DNA from: Cellulomonas sp. Leaf334
Lineage (GTDB): Bacteria; Actinomycetota; Actinomycetes; Actinomycetales; Cellulomonadaceae
Length of the DNA stretch: 64,000 nt
Assembly (NCBI RefSeq): GCF_001424195.1
Contig: NZ_LMOO01000005.1
Span: 644-64,643, forward strand
Direction of reading: 5' to 3'
Below the pieces are notes generated by a model. The model ran no database searches and was not told the origin of the DNA. It saw only the letters and a program-made list of their open reading frames with translations. Of the stretch, positions 9,126-16,605 are shown piece after piece (the stretch's first letter is position 1; each line of letters starts with the position of its first letter). The translations under genes were made by a program, and so were the position numbers.

Positions 9126-9682
9126 GTGAGCACCCGCTGAGCTCCGAGAGCGCCGCGCGGCCGTCGATCCTCGCGAGGTTCAAGAACCTCCTCGACGTCG
9201 TCCTGCGCGCGACCTGCGTGACCCTCTTCGCGCTCCTGGTCGTCCTGGTGACGTGGCAGGTCTTCACGCGCCTGGTCCTGTCGAACCCGAGCATCTGGTC
9301 GGAGGAGGCAGCCAGGTACGTGTTCATCTGGCTGAGCCTCATCGGGATCTCGATCGCGACGGGCGAGAAGGCCGACGTGGCGATCGACTACTTCGTGCAG
9401 AAGGCGCCGCTCGCGGCTCAGCGGGTGCTCGAGATCGTCGCGTACCTCACCACGCTCACGTTCGCGCTGCTCGTCATGGTCTGGGGCGGCTGGCTCAACG
9501 CCGCCCAGAACATGCACCAGCTCAATCCGGTGCTGCCGATCACGGCGGGCGTCCTGTACCTCGCGGTGCCGGTCTCCGGGGTCCTGCTCACCTTCTACCT
9601 GGTCTACCACCTGATCAGGACGCTCTCCCCGGGTTACACCGGGGTCGAGCACATCGCCGCAGAGGACGGGGTGGAGCTGTGA
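9122..9682 (+). CDS. dctQ: TRAP transporter small permease DctQ family (186 aa)
   Basis: Four hydrophobic segments fit the small TRAP membrane subunit. The family motif region WSEEAARYVFIWLSLIG follows the first pair of helices. The GTG start overlaps the dctP stop, and the gene's own stop overlaps the GTG of the large permease, so the three subunits are translationally coupled. DctQ proteins form the membrane complex with the DctM subunit and couple uptake to an ion gradient. Confidence 0.9.
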   Translation: MSEHPLSSESAARPSILARFKNLLDVVLRATCVTLFALLVVLVTWQVFTRLVLSNPSIWSEEAARYVFIWLSLIGISIATGEKADVAIDYFVQKAPLAAQRVLEIVAYLTTLTFALLVMVWGGWLNAAQNMHQLNPVLPITAGVLYLAVPVSGVLLTFYLVYHLIRTLSPGYTGVEHIAAEDGVEL

Positions 9683-10986
9683 CCGACGTCGCGCTCGTGA
9701 GCGCAGTCATGCTCGGCGGGATGGTCGTCCTGATGATCATCGGGGCACCGATCAGCATCAGCATCGGCCTCCCGTCGGCCATCTCGATGATCCTCGTGCT
9801 CGGGCTGGAGAACGGGGCCACCACCTCGGCGCAGCGGATGTTCACGGGCGTCAACTCGTTCGCCCTCCTGGCCATCCCGTTCTTCGTCCTCGCCGGCGGC
9901 ATCATGAACAACGGCGGGATCGCGACCAGGCTCATCAACCTGGCGAAGGTGCTGGTCGGCAGGACGCCGGCGCCGCTCGCCCAGACCAACGTCCTGGCCA
10001 ACATGCTGTTCGGCTCGGTCAGCGGGTCCGCGATCGCGGCGGCGGCGGCCGTCGGCACGACCATGGCCCCGATGCAGGCGCGGGAGGGCTACGACAAGGG
10101 CTTCACCGCCGCGACGAACGTCGCCTCCGCACCCAGCGGGATGGTGATCCCGCCCAGCAACCTGCTGATCATCTACGCACTGGCCAGCGGCGGGACCTCC
10201 GTCGGGGCGCTGTTCATGGCCGGCTACATCCCGGGCATCCTCTGGGGCGTCGCCTGCATGGTCGTCGTCTGGTTCTACGCCCGCAAGCACCCCGAGCTCC
10301 GGGCTCCGGTGCGGGCGACGGCCTCCGAGCTGGGGCGCACGTTCGTCCAGGCGCTGCCGTCGCTGACCCTCGTCGTCGTCGTGATCGGCGGCATCATCGC
10401 CGGGTTCTTCACCGCGACGGAGGCCTCCGCGATCGCGGTCGTCTACGCCCTGCTGCTGGCGTTCCTCTACCGGGCGATCACGATCAAGGACCTGCCGCAC
10501 ATCCTGTACGCCGCGGCCCGCACCAGCTCCGTGGTGATCTTCCTGATCGGCGTCTCGTCGATCATGTCGTTCGTCATGAGCTTCACCAAGATCCCGCAGC
10601 TCATCGCGGAGACGCTGCTCGGGTTCACCGACAGCAAGATCGTCGTCCTGCTGATCATGATGATCGTCCTGCTCATCATCGGGATCCCGCTCGACGCGAC
10701 ACCGGCCATCCTGATCTTCACGCCGATCTTCCTGCCGATCGCCATGCAGTACGGGATCGACCCCGTGCACTTCGGGATCATGATGACGTTCAACCTCTGC
10801 ATCGCGGTGATCTCGCCACCCTCGGCCCCGGTGCTGTTCGTGGGCGCCCAGGTGGCCGGCGTCAAGGTCGAGTCCGTCATCTCACGGCTCATGCCGTTCT
10901 TCCTCGCGCTCGTCGCCGTGCTCCTCCTGGTGACCTTCGTGCCCGCCCTGTCCCTCTGGCTGCCCGGCCTCTTCGGCCTCCTGTAG
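9679..10986 (+). CDS. dctM: TRAP transporter large permease DctM family (435 aa)
   Basis: About twelve membrane segments are visible. The family has signature stretches AIPFFVLAGGIMNNGGIA near residue 65, GSVSGSAIAAAAAVGT near residue 115, and MVIPPSNLLIIYALASGGTS near residue 155. This is the channel-forming, substrate-translocating subunit of a TRAP transporter. It starts at a GTG overlapping the dctQ stop. Twenty-four bases separate it from kduI, so the transporter and the isomerase are probably on one transcript. Confidence 0.92.
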   Translation: MTDVALVSAVMLGGMVVLMIIGAPISISIGLPSAISMILVLGLENGATTSAQRMFTGVNSFALLAIPFFVLAGGIMNNGGIATRLINLAKVLVGRTPAPLAQTNVLANMLFGSVSGSAIAAAAAVGTTMAPMQAREGYDKGFTAATNVASAPSGMVIPPSNLLIIYALASGGTSVGALFMAGYIPGILWGVACMVVVWFYARKHPELRAPVRATASELGRTFVQALPSLTLVVVVIGGIIAGFFTATEASAIAVVYALLLAFLYRAITIKDLPHILYAAARTSSVVIFLIGVSSIMSFVMSFTKIPQLIAETLLGFTDSKIVVLLIMMIVLLIIGIPLDATPAILIFTPIFLPIAMQYGIDPVHFGIMMTFNLCIAVISPPSAPVLFVGAQVAGVKVESVISRLMPFFLALVAVLLLVTFVPALSLWLPGLFGLL

Positions 10987-11010
10987 TCGACCCCTTCCGA
11001 AAGGCACCCC

Positions 11011-11850
11011 ATGCAGCAGATGGCACAGCGCTATGCAACAAGCCCCGAGCACGTGCCCGGGATGGACACCGACGAGCTGCGTCGCCGGTACCTCGTCGAG
11101 AACCTCTTCGTCGACGACGAGGTCGCGTCCGTCTACACCCACCACGACCGGGTCGTCCTGCTCGGCGCGAGCCCGGTCACCGGCCCGATCTCGTTGCCGA
11201 CCTTCCCCGAGATCCGCTCCGAGTTCTTCTTCGAGCACCGCGAGGGCGGGATCGTCAACGTCGGCGGCGCCGGGACGGTCACCGTCGACGGCACCTCGTA
11301 CGAGCTCGGCCACGGCGCCTGCCTGTACATCGGCCGCGGAGCGGTCGACGTGGTGCTGTCGTCGTCGGACCCCGCCGAGGCGGCCCGCTTCTACCTGGTG
11401 TCGGCACCCGCCCACACCGCCTTCCCGACGACCCTGGTCGAGGCCGGCGGCGGGGTGGTGCGGGAGCTCGGCGACGCGCTCACCTCCAACCGGCGCACCC
11501 TGAACCAGTACATCCACGAGAACGGGGTGCGCAGCTGCCAGGTCGTCATGGGCGTCACCACGCTGCACCCCGGCAGCATGTGGAACACGATGCCCGCGCA
11601 CACGCACGACCGGCGCACCGAGGCCTACCTCTATTTCGACATGCCGGACGAGGCGAGGATCATTCATCTCATGGGGGAGCCGACTCAGACCCGTCACCTC
11701 GTCGTCGCGGACCGGCAGGCGATCATCTCGCCCAGCTGGTCCGTGCACTCCGGGGTGGGCTCCGCCAGCTACAGCTTCGTGTGGGCGATGGCGGGCGAGA
11801 ACCAGTCCTTCGACGACATGGATGGCTTCGCCATCGCGGACATGCGCTGA
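11011..11850 (+). CDS. kduI: 5-dehydro-4-deoxy-D-glucuronate isomerase KduI (279 aa)
   Basis: The length equals that of known KduI proteins, and the sequence carries the cupin metal site: H197-x-H199 and E204 in the stretch beginning MWNTMPAHTHDRR, and a later histidine in WSVHSGVG. The enzyme converts 5-keto-4-deoxyuronate, formed from unsaturated uronides released by pectate lyases, into 2,5-diketo-3-deoxygluconate. KduD, encoded two genes downstream, then reduces that product. KdgK and KdgA, which would complete the route to pyruvate and glyceraldehyde 3-phosphate, are not in this window. The ATG has an AAGG ribosome site upstream. Confidence 0.95.
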   Translation: MQQMAQRYATSPEHVPGMDTDELRRRYLVENLFVDDEVASVYTHHDRVVLLGASPVTGPISLPTFPEIRSEFFFEHREGGIVNVGGAGTVTVDGTSYELGHGACLYIGRGAVDVVLSSSDPAEAARFYLVSAPAHTAFPTTLVEAGGGVVRELGDALTSNRRTLNQYIHENGVRSCQVVMGVTTLHPGSMWNTMPAHTHDRRTEAYLYFDMPDEARIIHLMGEPTQTRHLVVADRQAIISPSWSVHSGVGSASYSFVWAMAGENQSFDDMDGFAIADMR

Positions 11851-11859
11851 GGCGGCAGG

Positions 11860-12663
11860 ATGACGACCATGGCCACGGAACAGACGGAACGTCGGGCAGC
11901 CGCACCTGCCACCACCGCCTCGTCGGCCAGCGCGAGCGAGAAGACCCTCCTCGTCCTCGAGGCCGTCCTCGACCACCCGCGTTTCAGTGACGTGGTCGAG
12001 GCGACCGGTCTGGCCAAGGCCACGGCGCACCGCATCCTCGCCACCCTCGCCGAGTCCGGGTTCATCACCGTCTCGCCGGAGGGCACGTACCTGCCGGGGC
12101 CGAAGATCCTGTCTCTCGCCGGCCGGGCGCTGCAGCGGATCGACATCTCCGCGATCGCGCAGCCGTTCGTCGACGACCTCGTCGACGTCGTGCACTGCAC
12201 GGTCCACGTCGGCGCGGTCAACGGCGACGAGATCGTCTACCTGATCCGCAGCGACTCCGACAAGCCGTACCAGATGCCCTCGCGCGTCGGCCACGCCCTC
12301 CCGCTGCACACGTCGGGGATCGGCAAGGTCGTCCTGGGCGGCTTCACGGACGAGGCGCTGGAACGGCTGGTCGCCCGCGCCGGGCTGACCCAGCGGACGG
12401 AGCACACGATCACGACGCTCGAGCGGTTGCGCGCGGAGGTCGAGGACATCCGACGCCTCGGCTACGCGCTCGACCGGGAGGAGAACGTGCCCGGCGTCGT
12501 GTGCGTCGCGGCGCCGATCCGGGACCACACGGGCACCATCCGGTACGGCCTCAGCATCTCGACGCTCACCCTCGAGCACACCTTGGAGCAGGTCGAGGCG
12601 ATGTCCCCGTTGGCGATCGAGACGGCGGACAAGATCTCGGCGGCCCTCGGCTACCGCGCCTGA
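11860..12663 (+). CDS. IclR family transcriptional regulator, probable KdgR-type repressor (267 aa)
   Basis: After a short, Ala/Thr-rich N-terminal tail, residues 25-90 form the winged helix-turn-helix, with the recognition helix in GLAKATAHRILATLAESGF. The C-terminal effector domain has the IclR features LPLHTSGIGKVVL and GYALDREENVPGVVCVAAPI. IclR proteins called KdgR control pectin and uronate genes in many bacteria. The position between kduI and kduD, together with the palindromes between the DUF4862 gene and dctP, makes this the likely local regulator responding to a keto-deoxy sugar acid. ATG codons at 11860 and 11869 are both possible starts. Confidence 0.9.
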   Translation: MTTMATEQTERRAAAPATTASSASASEKTLLVLEAVLDHPRFSDVVEATGLAKATAHRILATLAESGFITVSPEGTYLPGPKILSLAGRALQRIDISAIAQPFVDDLVDVVHCTVHVGAVNGDEIVYLIRSDSDKPYQMPSRVGHALPLHTSGIGKVVLGGFTDEALERLVARAGLTQRTEHTITTLERLRAEVEDIRRLGYALDREENVPGVVCVAAPIRDHTGTIRYGLSISTLTLEHTLEQVEAMSPLAIETADKISAALGYRA

Positions 12664-12677
12664 TCCTCCCGCACGAC

Positions 12678-12699
12678 CCGCACGGCCTTCGCCGTGCGG
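12678..12699 (+). terminator. Compact hairpin between the IclR gene and kduD
   Basis: Nine-base perfect arms CCGCACGGC and GCCGTGCGG close on a CTTC loop, 15 bases after the IclR stop and 40 bases before the kduD start. No T run follows. It may be a weak terminator, a processing or stability element, or the end of the main transcript, with kduD partly expressed by read-through. Confidence 0.5.
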
Positions 12700-12738
12700 T
12701 GGACGAGCACGCCCGCACCCACCAGAGAGCACCGACCC

Positions 12739-13527
12739 ATGACCCTCGCCACCCCGCCCGTCGCCTACCTCGAGAGCCTGTTCAGCCTCGAGGGGAAGCT
12801 CGCCGTCGTCACCGGCGCGAGCCGGGGCATCGGGCTGGCCATCGCGCAGTCGCTCGCGTCGGCCGGCGCGGACATCATCGCCGTGAGCCACGCGATGCCC
12901 TCCGGCGACAGTCCCGCGCGCGCTGCCGTCGAGGCGCTCGGGCGGTCCTTCACGCCGCTCGCCGCGGACCTGTCCGACAGTGCCCGCGTGACTGCGCTGG
13001 CCGCCGAGCTCGCGTCGCACCCCGTCGACATCCTGGTGAACAACGCCGGGACCATCCGCCGGACACCCGCGGCCGAGCACTCCGACGAGGACTTCGACCA
13101 CGTCCTGGAAGTCAACCTGCGCGCCACCTTCACGCTGTCCCGGGAGGTCGGCCGCGGCATGCTCGAGCGCGGCAGCGGCAAGATCGTGAACACCGCGTCG
13201 ATGCTGAGCTTCCAGGGCGGGATCAACGTGCCCGGGTACGCCGCGTCCAAGTCGGCCGTCGCCGGGCTGACCAAGGCGCTCGCGAACGAGTGGGCCGACC
13301 GCGGGGTCAACGTCAACGCCGTCGCTCCCGGGTACGTCTCCACCGCGAACACCCACGACCTGCGGCAGGACGTCGAGCGCAGCGACGCCATCCTCGCCCG
13401 CATCCCCGCCGCCCGCTGGGCCGAGCCGACCGACATCGCCGGTGCGGTCCTGTTCCTGTGCTCCCGCGCCGCCGACTACATCCACGGTGCCGTGCTCCCC
13501 GTCGACGGCGGGTGGCTCGCCCGCTGA
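12739..13527 (+). CDS. kduD: 2-dehydro-3-deoxy-D-gluconate 5-dehydrogenase KduD (short-chain dehydrogenase, 262 aa)
   Basis: This is a classical SDR fold. The cofactor motif TGASRGIG lies near residue 24, NNAG near residue 99, and the catalytic Ser, Tyr and Lys appear in NTASMLSFQGG and the following GYAASK. The C-terminal part reads INVPGYAASK and NVNAVAPGYVSTANT, which are characteristic of the KduD subfamily. It interconverts 2,5-diketo-3-deoxygluconate and 2-keto-3-deoxygluconate with NAD(P)H, the step after KduI. The ATG is used in preference to an in-frame upstream ATG because only the downstream protein matches the family length. Confidence 0.9.
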   Translation: MTLATPPVAYLESLFSLEGKLAVVTGASRGIGLAIAQSLASAGADIIAVSHAMPSGDSPARAAVEALGRSFTPLAADLSDSARVTALAAELASHPVDILVNNAGTIRRTPAAEHSDEDFDHVLEVNLRATFTLSREVGRGMLERGSGKIVNTASMLSFQGGINVPGYAASKSAVAGLTKALANEWADRGVNVNAVAPGYVSTANTHDLRQDVERSDAILARIPAARWAEPTDIAGAVLFLCSRAADYIHGAVLPVDGGWLAR

Positions 13528-13602
13528 ACGGTCCACGCGATTCGCTGCGGAACCGCGGAAAAATGCGGGTCTCCGCGCCTGTGACGCGCCTCAGATGCAA
13601 TC

Positions 13603-13644
13603 TTGACTCGCGCACTATCGGAGTGATAGGGGGGTCAATACAAT
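13603..13644 (+). promoter_or_regulatory. Candidate control region of the phosphonate/peptide operon
   Basis: The 228 bases between kduD and the kinase gene are clearly more AT-rich than their surroundings. They contain TTGACT at 13603-13608, a palindrome CTATC-N5-GATAG at 13615-13629, and TACAAT at 13639-13644. I cannot assign a definite -35/-10 pair with standard spacing: TACAAT looks like a -10, and the palindrome just upstream could be an activator or repressor site. No regulator gene is visible in the operon itself. Confidence 0.35.
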
Positions 13645-13755
13645 CTGACTACGGTGACAAACTGGCAAGACAGGGCTTGTAGATGCCCTGGTCCGGACAC
13701 TACAGTCGCTCTCGTTCGCCCCCCAGGCAGTAGGAACCAGTGGGACCGGGAGACA

Positions 13756-14841
13756 ATGTTGTCACACACAATATTAGATTCTGAGTTCGCCGTGGAATCC
13801 TCGGACGACGCATTCGTAGGATACACAGAATCATTTCTTCGCGCCTATACCGATGACGAAATTCCCGGGCCGACGAACCCGGTCCGCCTCACCGTCGAGG
13901 CCGACGGGACGCCGGCGCCGGACGCGCTGGCCCCGGTGCCGGTGCACCGGAGCAAGCACTCCTACTGGTCGCTCTCCGGCGACCTCCTCGAGACATCTCC
14001 GCGGACGGTGCGCTTCGCCGGACGTGGCGTCGCCGTGACGTCGGAGGCGGCCGACCGGTGGCGCGTGGCTGCGCAGCCCTGGGCGAAGCCCTCGGTCGTC
14101 GGAGAGGCCGTCTTCCACGTCCAGCGCTCGGTCGCGCTCTACCGCCGTGACAGCGCGACCGGCCCGCTGCTCCACGCGAGCGGGGTGCTGGGACGCGACG
14201 GGCGGGCGGTCCTGTTCACCGGGTCCGTCTCCGCAGGCAAGACCACCCTGCTGACCGAGGCCGTCGTCACCTACGGCGCGGTCCCGCTCACCAACGACCG
14301 TGCGTGGCTCCGCATCGACGCCGACGTCACCGTGCAGAGCTGGCCCTCCTACGCGAGCTTCTGCGAGGGGACGCTGATCACGTACCCGGTGCTCCGGGGC
14401 GCCGCGGAGCGCTTCGAGAGCGAGCGGGACAACCCGCTGCGCACGACTGCGCACCCCGAGCCCCTGAGGTACGCGTTCGACAAGGACACCAAACGCATCT
14501 ACCCGATGTCCTGGTTCACCGACGCCACGAACACCCGGTTCGTCCCGTCGGCAACGCTCGGCACGCTGGTGCTGAGCCGGCTGGAGGTCGCGCGCGGTGC
14601 CTCCGAGCTGCGGGAGCTCGACCTCACGCACGACGTGGACCGGCGGATGCTTGTCGACGTCCTGCAGGACGAGAGCTTCGACTCGCACGAGCCGTCGTTC
14701 CTGCCCTGGCACGGGCTCCCGATGCCGGTCCTGTGCTGGCCCCCCGAGAAGGTCGCCGACGCGCTGCGCGACGCCGGGGTGCGGGTGGTCGTCCTGCGGG
14801 CGGACCCGACCGAGCTGAGCGTCCTGGCGGACCTGCTGTGA
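13756..14841 (+). CDS. HPr-kinase-like P-loop protein of the peptide module (361 aa)
   Basis: A Walker A motif G156-S-V-S-A-G161-K162-T163 is followed about 20 residues later by LTNDRAWLR, at the position of the Ser-Asp motif of HPr-kinase-like proteins. HASG, upstream of the P-loop, also fits this family. Stand-alone members occur in ribosomal-peptide clusters such as the paeninodin lasso peptide, where one phosphorylates the precursor. The first 40 codons are AT-rich and use rare codons, including ACA ATA and the very rare leucine codon TTA at codon 7. The rest has normal GC bias. The start was chosen for its GGGAG ribosome site; the frame extends upstream to 13654 without one. Its stop overlaps the next start. 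The substrate is unknown; the 21-residue peptide encoded downstream is the obvious candidate. Confidence 0.65.
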   Translation: MLSHTILDSEFAVESSDDAFVGYTESFLRAYTDDEIPGPTNPVRLTVEADGTPAPDALAPVPVHRSKHSYWSLSGDLLETSPRTVRFAGRGVAVTSEAADRWRVAAQPWAKPSVVGEAVFHVQRSVALYRRDSATGPLLHASGVLGRDGRAVLFTGSVSAGKTTLLTEAVVTYGAVPLTNDRAWLRIDADVTVQSWPSYASFCEGTLITYPVLRGAAERFESERDNPLRTTAHPEPLRYAFDKDTKRIYPMSWFTDATNTRFVPSATLGTLVLSRLEVARGASELRELDLTHDVDRRMLVDVLQDESFDSHEPSFLPWHGLPMPVLCWPPEKVADALRDAGVRVVVLRADPTELSVLADLL

Positions 14842-16454
14842 CGGCTGTGTCGTCGAAGGACGTCTCCGTCGCCCACCCCCCGCGGCTCGTCCGTGTGCAC
14901 GCCGCGACCGAGCCGCCGATGCTGAACCCGCTGCGTCGCGCGGCCAAGAGCCTGGCCACGAGCGTCGTGTCCTCCTGCCTGCTCCAGTCGCTCAACGCCG
15001 TCGACGCGCGCGGCAGGTACACACCGCAGTTGCTCGCCGAGCCTCCCGCCCCGGACGACGCCGGCCGGCGGATCGCCTACCGACTCCGGGCGGACGCGCG
15101 CTGGCACGACGGGCGGCCGGTGTCGGTGCGCGACGTCGCCTTCACCCACAGCGTGATGATGGACCCGGACAGCGACATCCCGGAGCGCGACGGCTACGAC
15201 CTGATCGAGCGGATCGAGACGGTCGACGACCGGTCGTTCGTTCTGCACCTGTCCGAGGCGTACCCGTCGTACCTCGACCTGTTCACCTCGAGCACCGGAT
15301 CCATCCTGCCGGAGCACCTGCTGGGCGGGCGGCCTTTCACCTCGTCCTGGGACGTCGAGGTCAGACCGTCGTCCGGGCCGTTCCGGCTCTCCACATGGAG
15401 CCGGGGCGAGCGACTCGAGGTCACGGCGGTGGACCGGGACCGCGCTGCCGCGACGGGCATCGCCGGACTCACGTTCCGGTTCGGCGCGGACGCGGCACAG
15501 CAGATCGACGACCTGATCGAGGGCCGTGCCGACGTCGCGTCCCCCGACCTGGACACGAGCACGCTGGCCCGGGTCCAGGACTCCGGGCTGAGCTGGGGCG
15601 TGGGCCCGGGCGAGCAGTGGGAGCAGCTGTCGTTCCAGCATCGCAACCGGTGGCTCTCGCGCCGTAGCCTGCGCGAGGCGATTGCGTGGAGCATCGACAG
15701 GGACGCGCTCGCAGCGATGGTGCCCGGCACCGCTGAGGACGGCACCCGGCTGGACAGCCTCGTCCGCCGACCGCACCACCCCGACTACCGGCCGGCGTTC
15801 GCGCGGTTCCACCGCGACCCCCGACGCGCTCACGATGCCGCGTGGCGCGCCGGCCTCGACTGGTCGCGCGGCAGGCTCATCGGTGAAGGCGGCGAGCCCG
15901 TCGTGCTCCGGCTGCTGCTCGCGGACTCGAGCCGACTGCGGATCGAGCAGGCCGAGCTCATCGCCGGCTGGCTGGACGAGCTCGGCGTCGACGTCCGGCT
16001 CGACGTCACGAGCGGGCGGGACCTCCTGCACAAGCTGGCGTCCGCCGACTACGACCTCGCCCTCTTCGGCTACGCGGGGAACCCGGACCCGGTCGGCCAC
16101 AACACCCTGTGGATGGCGGACCCCGCGGGCGGGCCCCCCGGGGTGGCCGTCCACGGACAGAACTACGCCGGGTACACGAGCGCCACGGTCACGGACCTGC
16201 TGCGTCAGACGACGCTCGAACCGGACCAGCGCCGACGTTCGCAGCTGTTCGCCGCGGCCGACGAGGTCATGGCACAGGACCTGCCGAGCCTGCCGCTGTT
16301 CGTCTTCCCGTCGTTCGTCGCGTGGCGCCCGCACCTCGAGGGACCGACGCCCTACCCGTACCAGGCCGGCCCCCTCTGGAACGTCGCGGAGTGGACGCTC
16401 CGCGATCTCCCCGAGCGCGCCTCGGGGGTCCACACAGCCGAGCAAAGGTGGTGA
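14838..16454 (+). CDS. Family 5 (oligopeptide-type) solute-binding protein without signal peptide (538 aa)
   Basis: The chain matches SBP_bac_5 proteins from its first residues. VRVHAATEPPMLNPL matches the start of the mature domain, WHDGRPVSVRDVAFTHS is the family signature, and ALFGYAGNPDP with NYAGYTSATV lies near the C-terminus. Homologues bind oligopeptides outside the cell for Opp/Dpp importers. Here the GTG start, overlapping the kinase stop, leaves no room for a signal peptide or lipobox, and no Opp permease is nearby. The protein is therefore expected to stay in the cytoplasm. The 21-codon peptide gene begins six bases after its stop. A role in binding or presenting that peptide to modifying enzymes is an inference. 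The fold call is firm. Confidence 0.8.
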   Translation: MTAVSSKDVSVAHPPRLVRVHAATEPPMLNPLRRAAKSLATSVVSSCLLQSLNAVDARGRYTPQLLAEPPAPDDAGRRIAYRLRADARWHDGRPVSVRDVAFTHSVMMDPDSDIPERDGYDLIERIETVDDRSFVLHLSEAYPSYLDLFTSSTGSILPEHLLGGRPFTSSWDVEVRPSSGPFRLSTWSRGERLEVTAVDRDRAAATGIAGLTFRFGADAAQQIDDLIEGRADVASPDLDTSTLARVQDSGLSWGVGPGEQWEQLSFQHRNRWLSRRSLREAIAWSIDRDALAAMVPGTAEDGTRLDSLVRRPHHPDYRPAFARFHRDPRRAHDAAWRAGLDWSRGRLIGEGGEPVVLRLLLADSSRLRIEQAELIAGWLDELGVDVRLDVTSGRDLLHKLASADYDLALFGYAGNPDPVGHNTLWMADPAGGPPGVAVHGQNYAGYTSATVTDLLRQTTLEPDQRRRSQLFAAADEVMAQDLPSLPLFVFPSFVAWRPHLEGPTPYPYQAGPLWNVAEWTLRDLPERASGVHTAEQRW

Positions 16455-16459
16455 GACAG

Positions 16460-16525
16460 ATGGCATTGATTCGAATCGCGGTTCGCCTCAACAAGGCCCA
16501 GCCCAAGAAGTCGAGCACCAAGTGA
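16460..16525 (+). CDS. 21-residue cationic peptide, candidate ribosomal peptide precursor
   Basis: The gene lies five bases after the solute-binding protein stop, with AAAGGTGGTG as a good ribosome site before its ATG. The peptide begins MALIRIAVRLNK and ends KKSSTK. It carries two Arg and four Lys and no acidic residue. An amphipathic first half is followed by a Pro, a Lys pair and a Ser-Ser-Thr-Lys tail. There is no Cys, so classic lanthipeptide or thiazole chemistry from Cys is excluded. A strong hairpin follows the stop, as often seen after precursor genes. Neighbouring HPr-kinase-like, nucleotidyltransferase and GNAT-like proteins could modify its Ser/Thr, C-terminus or Lys residues. The frame is open upstream, so a longer product from GTG 16451 or 16448 is possible. 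It is too short for codon statistics to prove. Confidence 0.6.
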   Translation: MALIRIAVRLNKAQPKKSSTK

Positions 16526-16528
16526 GTC

Positions 16529-16573
16529 GTGACCCGGGGTGTCCCGATCTCGTGACGGGCCACTCCGGGTCAC
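16529..16573 (+). terminator. Long stem-loop between the peptide gene and the rest of the operon
   Basis: GTGACCCGG (16529-16537) pairs perfectly with CCGGGTCAC (16565-16573). Pairing continues inward through one G-U and three Watson-Crick pairs, one mismatch, and CCCG with CGGG, closing a nine-base loop: about 17 pairs in all. It starts four bases after the peptide stop, has no T run, and is followed by a good ribosome site for the next gene. It probably works as an attenuator or 3'-end stabiliser that gives the peptide mRNA a higher level than the downstream genes. Confidence 0.7.
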
Positions 16574-16605
16574 CCCACCCCCAGCACCGCCCGAAGGAGG
16601 TCATG

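Noticed and set aside
9634..10770. Minus-strand frame opposite dctM
   Set aside because: The product is nearly all Asp, Arg, His and Gly in low-complexity order, the typical antisense of a hydrophobic membrane protein gene.
13654..13755. N-terminal extension of the kinase gene to an upstream ATG
   Set aside because: The extra 34 residues show no family similarity, lie in the AT-rich control region and have no ribosome site, whereas ATG 13756 has GGGAG upstream.
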